From the NCBI RefSeq assembly GCF_030160655.1, contig NZ_BSOT01000005.1:248001-312000 (forward strand): 64,000 nucleotides of DNA, given 5' to 3'. The stretch is from Agaribacter marinus. GTDB lineage: Bacteria; Pseudomonadota; Gammaproteobacteria; Enterobacterales; Alteromonadaceae. The notes under the pieces were generated by a model. The model was not told the DNA's origin and made no database searches. It saw nothing but the letters and a program-made list of their open reading frames with translations. The translations under genes and the position numbers were made by a program. Shown here piece by piece: positions 1 through 7,407 of this stretch; the first letter of the stretch is position 1; every line of letters starts with the position of its first letter.

Positions 1-412
1 GTAAGGTTTGTTTATTTATATTGTTAATTATTGACGATGAGTTTTCAGGTAAACCCGAGCCCGTAGCTTCTGACGTGGAGTGGCAAACTAAGCAGCCGAT
101 AGGTAAGTTTGAATTGGTTATCATTTCTGCACTAGAGAGTAAATAGTTTCGAATACGTTGGTTCAAACTTAACTCTGCTTTGGACAATTCAACAAAATGT
201 ATCATTCCATGTTTTTTTAAATACAGTTCCATCGCTTGGTTAAATAAGACTTCTTTGTTAACAAAAGTGGCGTAAAGACTAGATTTATTAACACCCATGG
301 CGGTCGTTAAGTCTGTTAAAGATGTGCCCGGATATCCGTTTTTCCAAAATACGAACATCGCTTTTTCAAGCGCGATATCTTTATCAAAGTTTCGATTTCG
401 ACCTGCTGCCAT
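1..412 (-). CDS. TetR/AcrR-family transcriptional regulator (3' part outside window)
   Basis: The reverse strand from the ATG at 412 is open to the window edge, giving about 137 residues of the N-terminal part; the C-terminus is missing. The start reads MAAGRNRNFDKD. A helix-turn-helix follows at roughly residues 25-50, with the typical TetR pattern GYPGTSLTDLTTAMGVNKSS followed by LYATFVNKE. Such proteins are dimeric repressors that release DNA on binding a small molecule. It is divergent from the short-chain dehydrogenase at 537, and the 124-bp gap carries two palindromes of the ACCGNNCGGT type, so it probably controls itself and that enzyme. The ligand is unknown. Confidence 0.85.
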   Translation of the reverse strand, partial: MAAGRNRNFDKDIALEKAMFVFWKNGYPGTSLTDLTTAMGVNKSSLYATFVNKEVLFNQAMELYLKKHGMIHFVELSKAELSLNQRIRNYLLSSAEMITNSNLPIGCLVCHSTSEATGSGLPENSSSIINNINKQTL

Positions 413-460
413 AAAATCCGCATCCTAAAAAAATTATAAATTTATTGCTTGTAATTTTGG

Positions 461-507
461 ACCGAACGGTTTAATTTGTCAATTATGAACCGATCGGTTC
501 ATAATTG
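461..507. promoter_or_regulatory. Pair of palindromic operators for the TetR regulator
   Basis: Positions 480-507 form a perfect 28-bp palindrome centred on ACCGATCGGT. A second, shorter copy of the core, ACCGAACGGT, lies at 461-470. Both sit between the divergent TetR gene (start 412) and the dehydrogenase gene (start 537), where a TetR dimer would block both promoters. Binding by the neighbouring regulator is inferred from position and symmetry. Confidence 0.7.
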
Positions 508-536
508 AGTGTCAATATTGAAAGAACATAGGAATT

Positions 537-1298
537 ATGAAAATGAATGATTTAACAAGCAAGGTTGCAGTCGTTACAGGTGGGAATAGCGGTATTGGTT
601 TTGAAACCGCAAAGTATTTTAAAAATGCTGGCGCTGAAGTCATCATTACTGGGCGCTCAGCAGATAAAGTGGCTAATGCGGCTAACGAGCTGGGAGTTAA
701 GGGGATCGTTGCAGATGTCACTGACTTAGCTGCTATTGATGCTCTGGTAGCGCAAGTAAGGAATGAATTTGAACGTGTTGACATTCTATTTGTTAACGCT
801 GGAATATTTGCACCTGCACCTGTTGGTCAAGTTACAGAAGAAATGTTTGATATGCAGATGGGTATTAACTTTAAAGGTGCTGTATTTACGACTGAAAAGT
901 TTTTGCCTATTCTAAATGATGGTGGCTCAGTCATTAATCTTTCGTCAATAAATGCTTATACTGGTATGCCCAATACAGCCATTTATGGCGCTTCTAAGGC
1001 GGCTTTAAATTCATATACAAGAACGGCGGCAACAGAACTTGCGCCAAGAAAAATACGTGTGAACGCAGTAAACCCCGGGCCTATATACACGCCAATTTTT
1101 GGCAAAGCAGGCATGCCCGAAGAGCAGCTAAATGAATTTGCGGGCGCGATACAGAATAGGGTTCCGCTCAAGCGCTTTGGTCAACCAGAGGATATAGCGA
1201 AACTTGTGACATTTTTAGCGTCTGATGATGCTGCATTTATTACTGGTTCTGAGTACAACATTGACGGAGGGATAAATATCAACCCTATTTTGTCATAG
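537..1298 (+). CDS. SDR family oxidoreductase
   Basis: A 253-residue classical short-chain dehydrogenase/reductase of normal family length. The Rossmann cofactor motif is TGGNSGIGF near residue 15 (TGxxxGIG pattern). A VNAG motif follows, then the catalytic Ser in INLSS and YGASK, the YxxxK active site, near residue 150. The C-terminus ends in the usual GSEYNIDGG stretch. ATG 537 has an AGGA ribosome site just upstream; ATG 543 is an alternative. It is divergent from a TetR regulator with palindromic operators between them, so it is likely induced by a ligand of that regulator. Substrate cannot be predicted. The Arg in ITGRSA after the second strand hints at NADP use (inference). Confidence 0.9.
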   Translation: MKMNDLTSKVAVVTGGNSGIGFETAKYFKNAGAEVIITGRSADKVANAANELGVKGIVADVTDLAAIDALVAQVRNEFERVDILFVNAGIFAPAPVGQVTEEMFDMQMGINFKGAVFTTEKFLPILNDGGSVINLSSINAYTGMPNTAIYGASKAALNSYTRTAATELAPRKIRVNAVNPGPIYTPIFGKAGMPEEQLNEFAGAIQNRVPLKRFGQPEDIAKLVTFLASDDAAFITGSEYNIDGGININPILS

Positions 1299-1401
1299 TT
1301 GTAAGATTTGTAGAGATCGTTTCAATACAATACGACCTTATGAACAAAGAAATTAGACAACGCTTAAAGTAAATTACGCTTTAAGAATAGACTAAAAATG
1401 C

Positions 1402-1438
1402 AGGTCTGATGTGCCGCAGATGTGGCATATCTAGACCT
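1402..1438. repeat. Imperfect inverted repeat in the accessory patch
   Basis: AGGTCT at 1402-1407 pairs with AGACCT at 1433-1438, and the arms continue inward (GATGTGCC against GGCATATC, one mismatch) around a loop of about 8 bases. It lies between the dehydrogenase and the decayed minus-strand ORF and overlaps that ORF's stop codon. There is no T-tract on either side, so it is not a clear terminator. It may be a leftover of a mobile element or a terminator that has decayed. Confidence 0.45.
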
Positions 1439-1541
1439 ACTCCTCGTAAGCCTTACTAACTCCGACTTGATCTGATACATACGCCTTTGTAATCTTGTCT
1501 CTATAATAGCTGGCGATATCATCTTTGCTAGAGTCTAGCCA
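1437..1541 (-). pseudogene. C-terminal remnant of an unknown gene
   Basis: On the reverse strand 34 codons read WLDSSKDDIASYYRDK and continue to a terminal KAYEE and stop at 1437. Composition is protein-like (charged, mixed codons), but the frame is closed upstream by a TAG a few bases before 1541 and there is no start codon. It looks like the tail of a gene whose front was lost. The family was not recognised. It lies downstream of the acetyltransferase in the same accessory patch. Confidence is low because the piece is short. Confidence 0.3.
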
Positions 1542-1583
1542 TGGCTAATTGCGCCCTTGTATGCAGCATCTTTTTGATTGTAA

Positions 1584-2069
1584 TTACGGTAATACAATTT
1601 CCATAAGCACTGCGCCATTACCATAACTTGCGTCTACAATTATACCTGTAACGACCTCAAAACCATTGTTTGCCCAAAAACTAGAAGAACCTTGCACGGC
1701 GACAAGCGCAATTCTTTTCATCTGCCGATGTTTTGCAATCGAAAACAAGTGACTTATCAAATTAGTGCCTACACCTAACCCTCTAAATCTTGAGGAAACA
1801 GCCATATCATGAAGATATAGACAGTCATATTCATAAATTCTAGGTAGGGCTTGGAATAATTTGGGCGGTTCTTTACCTAACCACGGGTGGGCTAAAAGAT
1901 AGCCTTGTACTTCGTTAGTTTTAGAAACCGACACTAAGCATGTAGATGGAGAATATTCTTGTTTGTTTTTTAATATATTCAACTCTTCAGAACCTATCTG
2001 CTGATATGCTTCTTCTTGAATATTTAAAATCTCTTCCCAATTACAATCTTGTATTTTTTGTATGGCCAT
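1584..2069 (-). CDS. GNAT family N-acetyltransferase
   Basis: About 161 residues with the GNAT fold. The acetyl-CoA-binding motif A is RFRGLGVGTNLISHL (R/Q-x-x-G-x-G/A type) near residue 100, preceded by LHDMAVSSR. The C-terminal half has WANNGFEVVTG, typical of the family. I chose ATG 2069 over the GTG at 2117. The longer frame runs through a separate small ORF (2077-2211) whose TGA stop lies 7 bp before ATG 2069, and the family N-terminus begins near MAIQKIQD. It follows an attC-like site in the same orientation, so it looks like the gene of an integron-type cassette. The acceptor substrate is unknown. Confidence 0.8.
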   Translation of the reverse strand: MAIQKIQDCNWEEILNIQEEAYQQIGSEELNILKNKQEYSPSTCLVSVSKTNEVQGYLLAHPWLGKEPPKLFQALPRIYEYDCLYLHDMAVSSRFRGLGVGTNLISHLFSIAKHRQMKRIALVAVQGSSSFWANNGFEVVTGIIVDASYGNGAVLMEIVLP

Positions 2070-2076
2070 GAGTTCT

Positions 2077-2211
2077 TCATCTAAAATGTTCTGCGGCGTG
2101 AAAGCGCACAAAGGCACGACGAAACCGGAACCTGACTATAATACTCGTTATCCAACTGATAAAAAATGCTGACCCTCGCTGCTCATAAACCACCTTCATT
2201 GTATAATTCAT
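2077..2211 (-). CDS. Small basic peptide ORF between attC-like site and acetyltransferase
   Basis: A 44-codon ORF starts MNYTMKVVYEQRGSAFF, has a hydrophobic centre (ISWITSIIV) and ends in an Arg/Phe-rich tail (FRFRRAFVRF). Its ATG is the last part of the attC-like site, and its stop is 7 bp before the acetyltransferase start, which would allow translational coupling. Small ORFs in this position are known in Vibrio superintegron cassettes, but I do not recognise this peptide family. It could also be a non-coding leader. Confidence 0.35.
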   Translation of the reverse strand: MNYTMKVVYEQRGSAFFISWITSIIVRFRFRRAFVRFHAAEHFR

Positions 2212-2261
2212 AACGCTATGCTCAGGTGCCGCTTAAGCAGACGGTTTGGAGCGTCTTGTTA
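2211..2261 (-). other. attC-like recombination site
   Basis: The site has the two-box, fixed-spacer symmetry of integron attC sites. Outer arms TAAC (2211-2214) and GTTA (2258-2261) are each separated by 5 bases from inner arms GCTC (2220-2223) and GAGC (2249-2252), and a central GCTTAAGC self-pairs. On the minus strand it begins TAACAAGACGC and ends GCGTTA, as many chromosomal attC sites do. It lies 9 bp after the stop of the GFA-type gene and right before the next ORF, exactly where a cassette attC belongs. No integrase gene is in the window. Confidence 0.5.
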
Positions 2262-2269
2262 TAAACATA

Positions 2270-2677
2270 CTATGCCTTAATAAGTCCTTCTTGATACTGA
2301 GGTAAATTGTCAGTAATTTTAAACCATTCAACTTTTGACCCTGTATATATATGCCATTGAGGCGCCAATGTAGGTTCTTGGCTTAGTGTGCCAAGCATTA
2401 CGTAAGTCATATTGTATTCTGGAACTTCACCATATAAATTTGAGCTACACTTTGTACAGAAATACGATGTGGAGTTTTCCCCCTTACTGAAAGAAGCCAA
2501 CAATGATTTGCCTTTGTTTAACTTGAAATCAGAGGCCTTTACGCCACCAGTCGAAGAAAATGGAGCGCCCGTCCAACGCCTGCACTCAGAACAGTGACAA
2601 TATCCGGAATATATTAGGTCGTCTTTAATTTCATATTCTACTGCACCACAAAGACACCCGCCTTTTAAAATTTTCAA
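2270..2677 (-). CDS. GFA family protein (glutathione-dependent formaldehyde-activating enzyme-like)
   Basis: A 135-residue protein matching the GFA/CENP-V zinc fold at full length. Zinc cysteines are in KGGCLCGAVEYEI near the N-terminus, in GYCHCSECRRWTGAPFS, and in FCTKCSSNLYG (Cys pair for the second zinc). The start is TTG 2677: it is preceded by a good GGAGAAGGG ribosome site and puts the conserved KGGCLCGAV in the right place. The biochemical role of most members is unproven; the family name comes from a glutathione-formaldehyde enzyme. It is followed directly by an attC-like site, and GFA genes are frequent integron cassettes. Confidence 0.85.
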   Translation of the reverse strand: MKILKGGCLCGAVEYEIKDDLIYSGYCHCSECRRWTGAPFSSTGGVKASDFKLNKGKSLLASFSKGENSTSYFCTKCSSNLYGEVPEYNMTYVMLGTLSQEPTLAPQWHIYTGSKVEWFKITDNLPQYQEGLIKA

Positions 2678-2848
2678 TCCCTTCTCCGTTTGTGAATGAG
2701 CTTATAGCAACGTATTTGTGTCGGTTTGACATTAGAATATAGCTTTGTCCATCGTTAACTATTACATTTTTTTCTTTAGCAATAGTCAACGGAACAAAGC
2801 GCATTTCTTGTAAGTGTATACGTCACGTTTTGAGGATAAAGTATAAGC

Positions 2849-3085
2849 CTATTCAGTTCTATCCATAAACTCACATAAGTCTTCAATAATACAAGAGCCG
2901 CACCTAGGTTTGTGGGCGATACAAGTATAACGCCCGTGCAGTATTAACCAATGGAGCACATCGACTTTGAATTCGGCCGGAACTACTTTTAATAGTTTTA
3001 GTTCAACTAGAGCCATGGAATATATGGGTGTCCACCGCAAAGATTGGTCAGCCAAAAGATAAGGAAAATAGACGGCTGTATACAA
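2849..3085 (-). pseudogene. Truncated, decayed copy of the nth 3' end
   Basis: The last ~50 residues ([20 protein letters not shown] through the Cys cluster to DLCEFMDRTE) nearly repeat the C-terminus of the intact endonuclease III at 4351-4983. By hand alignment about 79% of 158 bases match, including a few bases past the stop. Further upstream the copy is broken. A stretch corresponding to [11 protein letters not shown] has TGA in place of the Trp codon, lies in another frame, and about 40 bases after it are missing. The Cys-x6-Cys-x2-Cys-x5-Cys pattern survives, but the catalytic helix-hairpin-helix Lys region is absent, so it cannot be active. Confidence 0.8.
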
Positions 3086-3151
3086 GTAAAATGAGCCCTA
3101 AAGACGCACGTTCTGTGGAAAATGTGCTGACTAAATGGCGGGATTTATAAA

Positions 3152-3919
3152 CTAGTCATTGTTTCTAAACTTATACCCTGCAGCGGCGTATATATCTTTT
3201 ACCGACATTTGCGTTAGCTCTTCTATGTCTTTCCCTGAAGCAGCCATAGCTTTTTTAACTATCCATGCTCCTGTGCGATAGCCAATAGCTTGGCGTCCAT
3301 CAGAATGCTGAAACATCCATTGTGCGTATTCAGAGTGAGCTTGAACAGGTAGAGCTAGGATTTCCTTTGTCCATGCGTCAAAGTCGGGGTTACCTGTATA
3401 GTTAGCGTTGGAATGTCCAGCTTCTAGTTCAGAGTATACTTCTGCCAAACCTTCATTAATGGCAGCAATATCAATACCGTAACCAAACTTAGTCTCCAAC
3501 ACCAACCAGCCGCGAGCTATATGGTGCAATTCATGAAATAATGTTCTTTTTAGCGAATCATCGATTGCTTTGTCCACACCTCCAGCATAAATAGATGATA
3601 TATTAATTTCAATTGAATTTGCGCGATCTGCTCGGCCAGCAACGCCATTGACGATAGTTAAATCACGGTCCTCCATCAAAAAATTGAAATTAATTTTGTT
3701 TGATAATGAGGGAAAGGACTTTTGTACTTTTGCAATTACTTTCACAGTGATTTTTTTAATACGATTTTCTTGCTCAGCGGTAAAATCGGCTGTTTCACTG
3801 GGGACAAAGGTGAATAGGGGGTCATTTGCGGTTGAGTTCGAACCTTGACTAGCAATTGCCGTAAATGTTGAGAAGGCAGCAAATGCAATTAGAACGGATA
3901 TTAAGGTAATGCGGTTCAT
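3152..3919 (-). CDS. Secreted putative zinc protease (DUF2268-like)
   Basis: A 255-residue protein with an N-terminal signal peptide (MNRITLISVLIAFAAFSTFT, cleavage near IASQG), so it acts in the periplasm or outside the cell. The centre holds LFHELHHIARGW, an HExxH zinc motif followed by a third His. AAINEGLAEVYSEL about 25 residues later supplies a likely Glu ligand. This layout fits the predicted Zn-dependent proteases of the DUF2268 family; substrate unknown. It stands alone, between the broken nth copy and the intact nth, on the same strand. The segment bounded by the two nth ends is probably acquired (inference). Confidence 0.75.
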   Translation of the reverse strand: MNRITLISVLIAFAAFSTFTAIASQGSNSTANDPLFTFVPSETADFTAEQENRIKKITVKVIAKVQKSFPSLSNKINFNFLMEDRDLTIVNGVAGRADRANSIEINISSIYAGGVDKAIDDSLKRTLFHELHHIARGWLVLETKFGYGIDIAAINEGLAEVYSELEAGHSNANYTGNPDFDAWTKEILALPVQAHSEYAQWMFQHSDGRQAIGYRTGAWIVKKAMAASGKDIEELTQMSVKDIYAAAGYKFRNND

Positions 3920-4350
3920 TCTGTTGGTCCTTATGGTATTTGATTTTGAATGTTAGTTTTGTTTGTTGATAAATGTGCTAAGTACTTTGTTAAAATCAAA
4001 CTTGTTTTACAATCGTATTAGCCTAGTGCGGTAATTGCTTGTATTCAGGCTGAATTTGATGCCTAAGCCACTAACTTCCACTCGTCTTAAACTCAATAAT
4101 AAAGTCCAATTTAAAAACTGAGATAAGTCGATTTTATTATATGCATGGTTGTTAATATTCGTTATCAACCGGAACTTATGTATGAAGTCGAGCTGATTAA
4201 TAGAAAAGTTTGTAACGGATGACGAAAATAGTTGCAGGTGTTAATGAGAACACTTCGACTAAGCTAAGTAGTAGTGATGCAGATATACGTTTTGTAAATT
4301 TGAGGGAAGCAGAGGAACCGGCTGCTCCTCACTCTAAATGGTTATTATGC
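3920..4350. other. 431-bp gap upstream of the zinc-protease gene
   Basis: No convincing gene. A 53-codon plus-strand ORF from 4219 runs into the antisense of the nth end and has no family resemblance. The gap must hold the protease promoter. Around 4308-4335 AGCAG and CTGCT can pair, which could be part of a weak terminator for the rnf-nth operon, but there is no T-tract. Confidence 0.4.
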
Positions 4351-4983
4351 TTACTCAGTTTTATCCTTAAACTCACATAAGTCTTCAATAATACAGCTGC
4401 CACACCTTGGTTTACGTGCCACACAGGTGTATCGGCCGTGTAGTATTAGCCAGTGGTGAACATCCACTTTAAACTCAGCAGGAACCACTTTTAGTAGCTT
4501 GTTTTCAACTTCAATGACGTTTTTGCCAGGAGCAAACTTAGTACGGTTGGATACCCGGTCAATGTGGGTGTCGACTGCGATTGTAGGCCAACCAAAGGCT
4601 GTATTTAACACGACATTTGCTGTTTTTCGACCAACGCCAGGTAAGGCTTCTAAGGCTTCGCGATTTTCAGGCACAATGGAGTCATGTTTTTCTATCAAAA
4701 TGCGGCAGGTCTCAATTACGTTTTTGGCTTTTGAATTAAACAGCCCAATGGTTTTTATGTATTCTTTTAAACCTTCAACACCAAGTGAAAAGATGGTTTC
4801 GGGCGTATTTGCTACCGGATAAAGTTTATCTGTCGCTTTGTTTACACCTACATCAGTGGCTTGAGCAGACAATATCACTGCAATCAAAAGCTCAAAGGAG
4901 GTAGAAAAGTTTAACTCTGTTGTAGGGTGGGGGTTGTTAGCTCGAAGCCTAGTTAATATTTCTAATCGTTTTTGTTTATTCAT
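4351..4983 (-). CDS. nth: Endonuclease III
   Basis: A 210-residue DNA glycosylase/AP lyase that removes oxidised pyrimidines, the same length as E. coli Nth. The helix-hairpin-helix [14 protein letters not shown] carries the catalytic Lys (near 120) and [11 protein letters not shown] the catalytic Asp. The C-terminal 4Fe-4S cluster is C-x6-C-x2-C-x5-C within [17 protein letters not shown]. The ATG overlaps the stop of rnfE by 4 bp (ATGA), so it is translated as the last gene of the rnf operon, as in E. coli. A decayed copy of its 3' end lies at 2849-3085. Confidence 0.97.
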   Translation of the reverse strand: MNKQKRLEILTRLRANNPHPTTELNFSTSFELLIAVILSAQATDVGVNKATDKLYPVANTPETIFSLGVEGLKEYIKTIGLFNSKAKNVIETCRILIEKHDSIVPENREALEALPGVGRKTANVVLNTAFGWPTIAVDTHIDRVSNRTKFAPGKNVIEVENKLLKVVPAEFKVDVHHWLILHGRYTCVARKPRCGSCIIEDLCEFKDKTE

Positions 4984-5678
4984 AAGTCGGTGCCCGTCAC
5001 GCGCGCACGAGTGACTACTTTCTGTGATGTTTGCAATTTACGTTTTTCGATGGTTTGATCAATCAGGTTTTTTGCGGCAATAAGTAAGCCCATTCCAAGA
5101 AACGCGCCGGGTGGCAGGATAGCCAATAAAAACTTATTTTCGGTGTCGAATACAGTAATTGTCAGGCTTTCAGCACCTTCACCAAATAACAATTCCGCGC
5201 CGTCGAGTAATGTTCCTAAGCCGAGTAACTCTCGCATGCCACCGAGTACCACAAGTATTATAGTGAAACCTAAGCCCATCATTAGTCCATCAAACGCGGC
5301 AAATTGCACCGGATTTTTTGAGGCGAACGCCTCAGCCCGTCCAATAATCGCGCAGTTAGTTACAATTAATGGGATAAAAATTCCCAAGGTTAAATATAAC
5401 TCGTAGGTATACGCATGCATTAGCAGTTCGGTCACCGTGACGAATGCCGCAATGACCATGACAAAAATCGGTATTCTGATTTCATTTGGGACAAGGTTTC
5501 TTACTAATGACACTGAGATATTAGATCCTAGCAGCACTAAGGTTGTGGCAAGGCCAAGCCCAAGGCCATTAATCACTGTGCCAGTTACTGCAAGCAAGGG
5601 GCAAAGCCCTAATAATTGTACAATGGCAGGGTTATTTTTCCATATGCCTTCTACAAATAAAGATTTAATTTGAGCCAT
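4980..5678 (-). CDS. rnfE: Rnf electron transport complex subunit E
   Basis: A 232-residue polytopic inner-membrane subunit of the Rnf (Rsx) complex, which couples electron transfer between NADH and ferredoxin-type carriers to ion movement. The family start ([20 protein letters not shown]) is clear, as are six hydrophobic segments, [20 protein letters not shown] and the [13 protein letters not shown] stretch with its Cys. It is related to RnfA in the same operon. Its ATG overlaps the end of rnfG by 14 bp, and its stop overlaps nth. In E. coli the complex also keeps SoxR reduced. Confidence 0.96.
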   Translation of the reverse strand: MAQIKSLFVEGIWKNNPAIVQLLGLCPLLAVTGTVINGLGLGLATTLVLLGSNISVSLVRNLVPNEIRIPIFVMVIAAFVTVTELLMHAYTYELYLTLGIFIPLIVTNCAIIGRAEAFASKNPVQFAAFDGLMMGLGFTIILVVLGGMRELLGLGTLLDGAELLFGEGAESLTITVFDTENKFLLAILPPGAFLGMGLLIAAKNLIDQTIEKRKLQTSQKVVTRARVTGTDL

Positions 5679-6342
5679 TTAAGACCTCAACATTGCTATC
5701 TGTTATGTCGCAGTTTGATGGTGCAGTAAACAACTTATCAGTATTTTCATTTACATATTCAGCGGCCTTAGCGATTGCACTTACAACCGCTCTTGGGGTA
5801 ATAGTTGCGCCTGTGAACTGATCAAATTGCCCACCGTCTTTTTTGACTTTCCATCTGTCTTTTACGCTTGTACTAAATTCCACACCGGTAAAATCCAGAA
5901 TCCAATCACTTATCCGTAATTCAATTTTGTCACCTAACCCCGGCGTTTCCTTGTGACTTAGCACTCTAGCTCCTAACACTGTACTTTTACTATCAACCGC
6001 GACTAAAATATCAATATCGCCGCTATACCCATCAGGCGCCGTCGTTTCAATAATGATGGCAACATTTTGCTCATCAAATCGCGCGCGATAAACATGTTGC
6101 GGCGCGTTATCCAAGTTTGGATCTGCACTCACGATTATGCAGTCTTTGTGTAGAGCATTGTTGTGGCTTGTAGCGGGTACGAGTTCATTTAACGTCAACC
6201 GCAGTTGTCGTTGTTTCGCATCGTCTATCTTGTCTTTTGTTAGGGCAAAAGTGCCAGCAATAATACCAGTAGTGATTACCGAAAATATTGCGAGCGTAAG
6301 TCCTTTTTTACTCATCATTTTGACTATGTTTTTTTCTGCCAT
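5665..6342 (-). CDS. rnfG: Rnf electron transport complex subunit G
   Basis: A 225-residue subunit with one N-terminal membrane anchor ([20 protein letters not shown]) and a periplasmic FMN-binding domain. The motif [12 protein letters not shown] near residue 180 carries the Thr to which FMN is joined by a phosphoester bond in this family. [11 protein letters not shown], another family hallmark, is also present. It follows rnfD by 3 bp and overlaps rnfE. Confidence 0.96.
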   Translation of the reverse strand: MAEKNIVKMMSKKGLTLAIFSVITTGIIAGTFALTKDKIDDAKQRQLRLTLNELVPATSHNNALHKDCIIVSADPNLDNAPQHVYRARFDEQNVAIIIETTAPDGYSGDIDILVAVDSKSTVLGARVLSHKETPGLGDKIELRISDWILDFTGVEFSTSVKDRWKVKKDGGQFDQFTGATITPRAVVSAIAKAAEYVNENTDKLFTAPSNCDITDSNVEVLNGSN

Positions 6343-6345
6343 ATG

Positions 6346-7407
6346 TTATTTTTTCACCTTATGACCATAGGTACGAGGCTTTGTATAATAATCAATAAGC
6401 GGGACCGCCATATTCATCAATATGACCGCAAAGGCTACGGCATCGGGGTAATTTCCCCATGCCCTTATTAAAATGATCCATATACCAATAAGCGCCCCAA
6501 AAATTATGCGACCCTTATTTGTTGTAGCAGCTGATACTGGGTCTGTAGCAATAAAAAATGCGCCCATTATCAAGCTGCCATTAATTAAATGAAGCCAAGG
6601 AGAACCAAATAAAGAGCTATCAATCATGTAAAGAATTGATGCAGTGATTAATGCACCAATAATCATACTGATAGGAATGTGCCAGTTAATAACCTTGGCT
6701 TTAATCAACACTACGCCACCAATTAGATAGGCTATGGCAACCTGGGTCCATCCTATGCCGTTACTACCGTTAAAGATATCGGCTGTAATTGCTTCTTGTA
6801 CTGTAAAACCTTGTAATAGCTCAGTTTTCATATGGTCAAGCGGGGTTGCCATCGTTATACCGTCTACGCCAGCTCTAAGCTGTTCTACGCTATAGCCGTT
6901 TGACGTATATCCTGTAAAAATTGTATGTATCGCATCCCATAGGCTGAAACTTTGTTCGGTAAGTGTAGTTGGTGGTAGCCATGACGTCATTTGTACCGGG
7001 AACGAAATTAACAACATGACATAAGCAGCCATTGCGGGGTTAAACATGTTGTAACCTAAACCACCGTATAGCTGTTTAACGATTACAATGGCAAACACGC
7101 TGCCAATAACAGCAATCCACCATGGGGCTAGGGGGGGAATCGATATCGCTAAAAGCAGGCCAGCCAAGGCAGCACTGTAATCTTTGATAATGCGCTCTGT
7201 GTTTTTCTTCCGCAATTCGACAATTGCGATTTCAGCAAGGACTGCAGCAGATATGCAAATCAATGCCTGAATAAGCACGCCATAGCCAAAAAACCAAACT
7301 TGCGCAAGCATACCTGGAATACAAGCCAACATTACGATGCGCATTACTGCGCCGGTGTCTCGCCCATTATGGTGATGTGGTGAACTTGCTACACTCAGTT
7401 TACTCAT
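6346..7407 (-). CDS. rnfD: Rnf electron transport complex subunit D
   Basis: A 353-residue polytopic membrane subunit. The start is ATG 7407, giving [19 protein letters not shown], which matches the family N-terminus and the length of E. coli RsxD (352). The frame stays open upstream to 7458, but that part lies inside rnfC. The motif [17 protein letters not shown] near residue 280 matches the flavinylation region of RnfD/NqrB. The gene overlaps the end of rnfC by 8 bp and is followed by rnfG. Confidence 0.95.
   Translation of the reverse strand: MSKLSVASSPHHHNGRDTGAVMRIVMLACIPGMLAQVWFFGYGVLIQALICISAAVLAEIAIVELRKKNTERIIKDYSAALAGLLLAISIPPLAPWWIAVIGSVFAIVIVKQLYGGLGYNMFNPAMAAYVMLLISFPVQMTSWLPPTTLTEQSFSLWDAIHTIFTGYTSNGYSVEQLRAGVDGITMATPLDHMKTELLQGFTVQEAITADIFNGSNGIGWTQVAIAYLIGGVVLIKAKVINWHIPISMIIGALITASILYMIDSSLFGSPWLHLINGSLIMGAFFIATDPVSAATTNKGRIIFGALIGIWIILIRAWGNYPDAVAFAVILMNMAVPLIDYYTKPRTYGHKVKK

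Noticed and set aside
2631-2804. 57-codon minus-strand ORF (MRFVPLTIAKEKNVIVND...) overlapping the start of the GFA gene
   Set aside because: It has fair composition, but it overlaps the well-supported GFA start by 47 bp, ends inside it in another frame and has no recognised family or ribosome site. It could be a remnant; not called.
3088-3150. Plus-strand tail reading MSPKDARSVENVLTKWRDL before a stop
   Set aside because: Only about 20 residues, no upstream continuation and no family. It might be a gene remnant at the edge of the nth fragment, but is too short to support.
4219-4380. 53-codon plus-strand ORF upstream of and antisense to the nth end
   Set aside because: Partly the complement of nth, with no ribosome site or family features.
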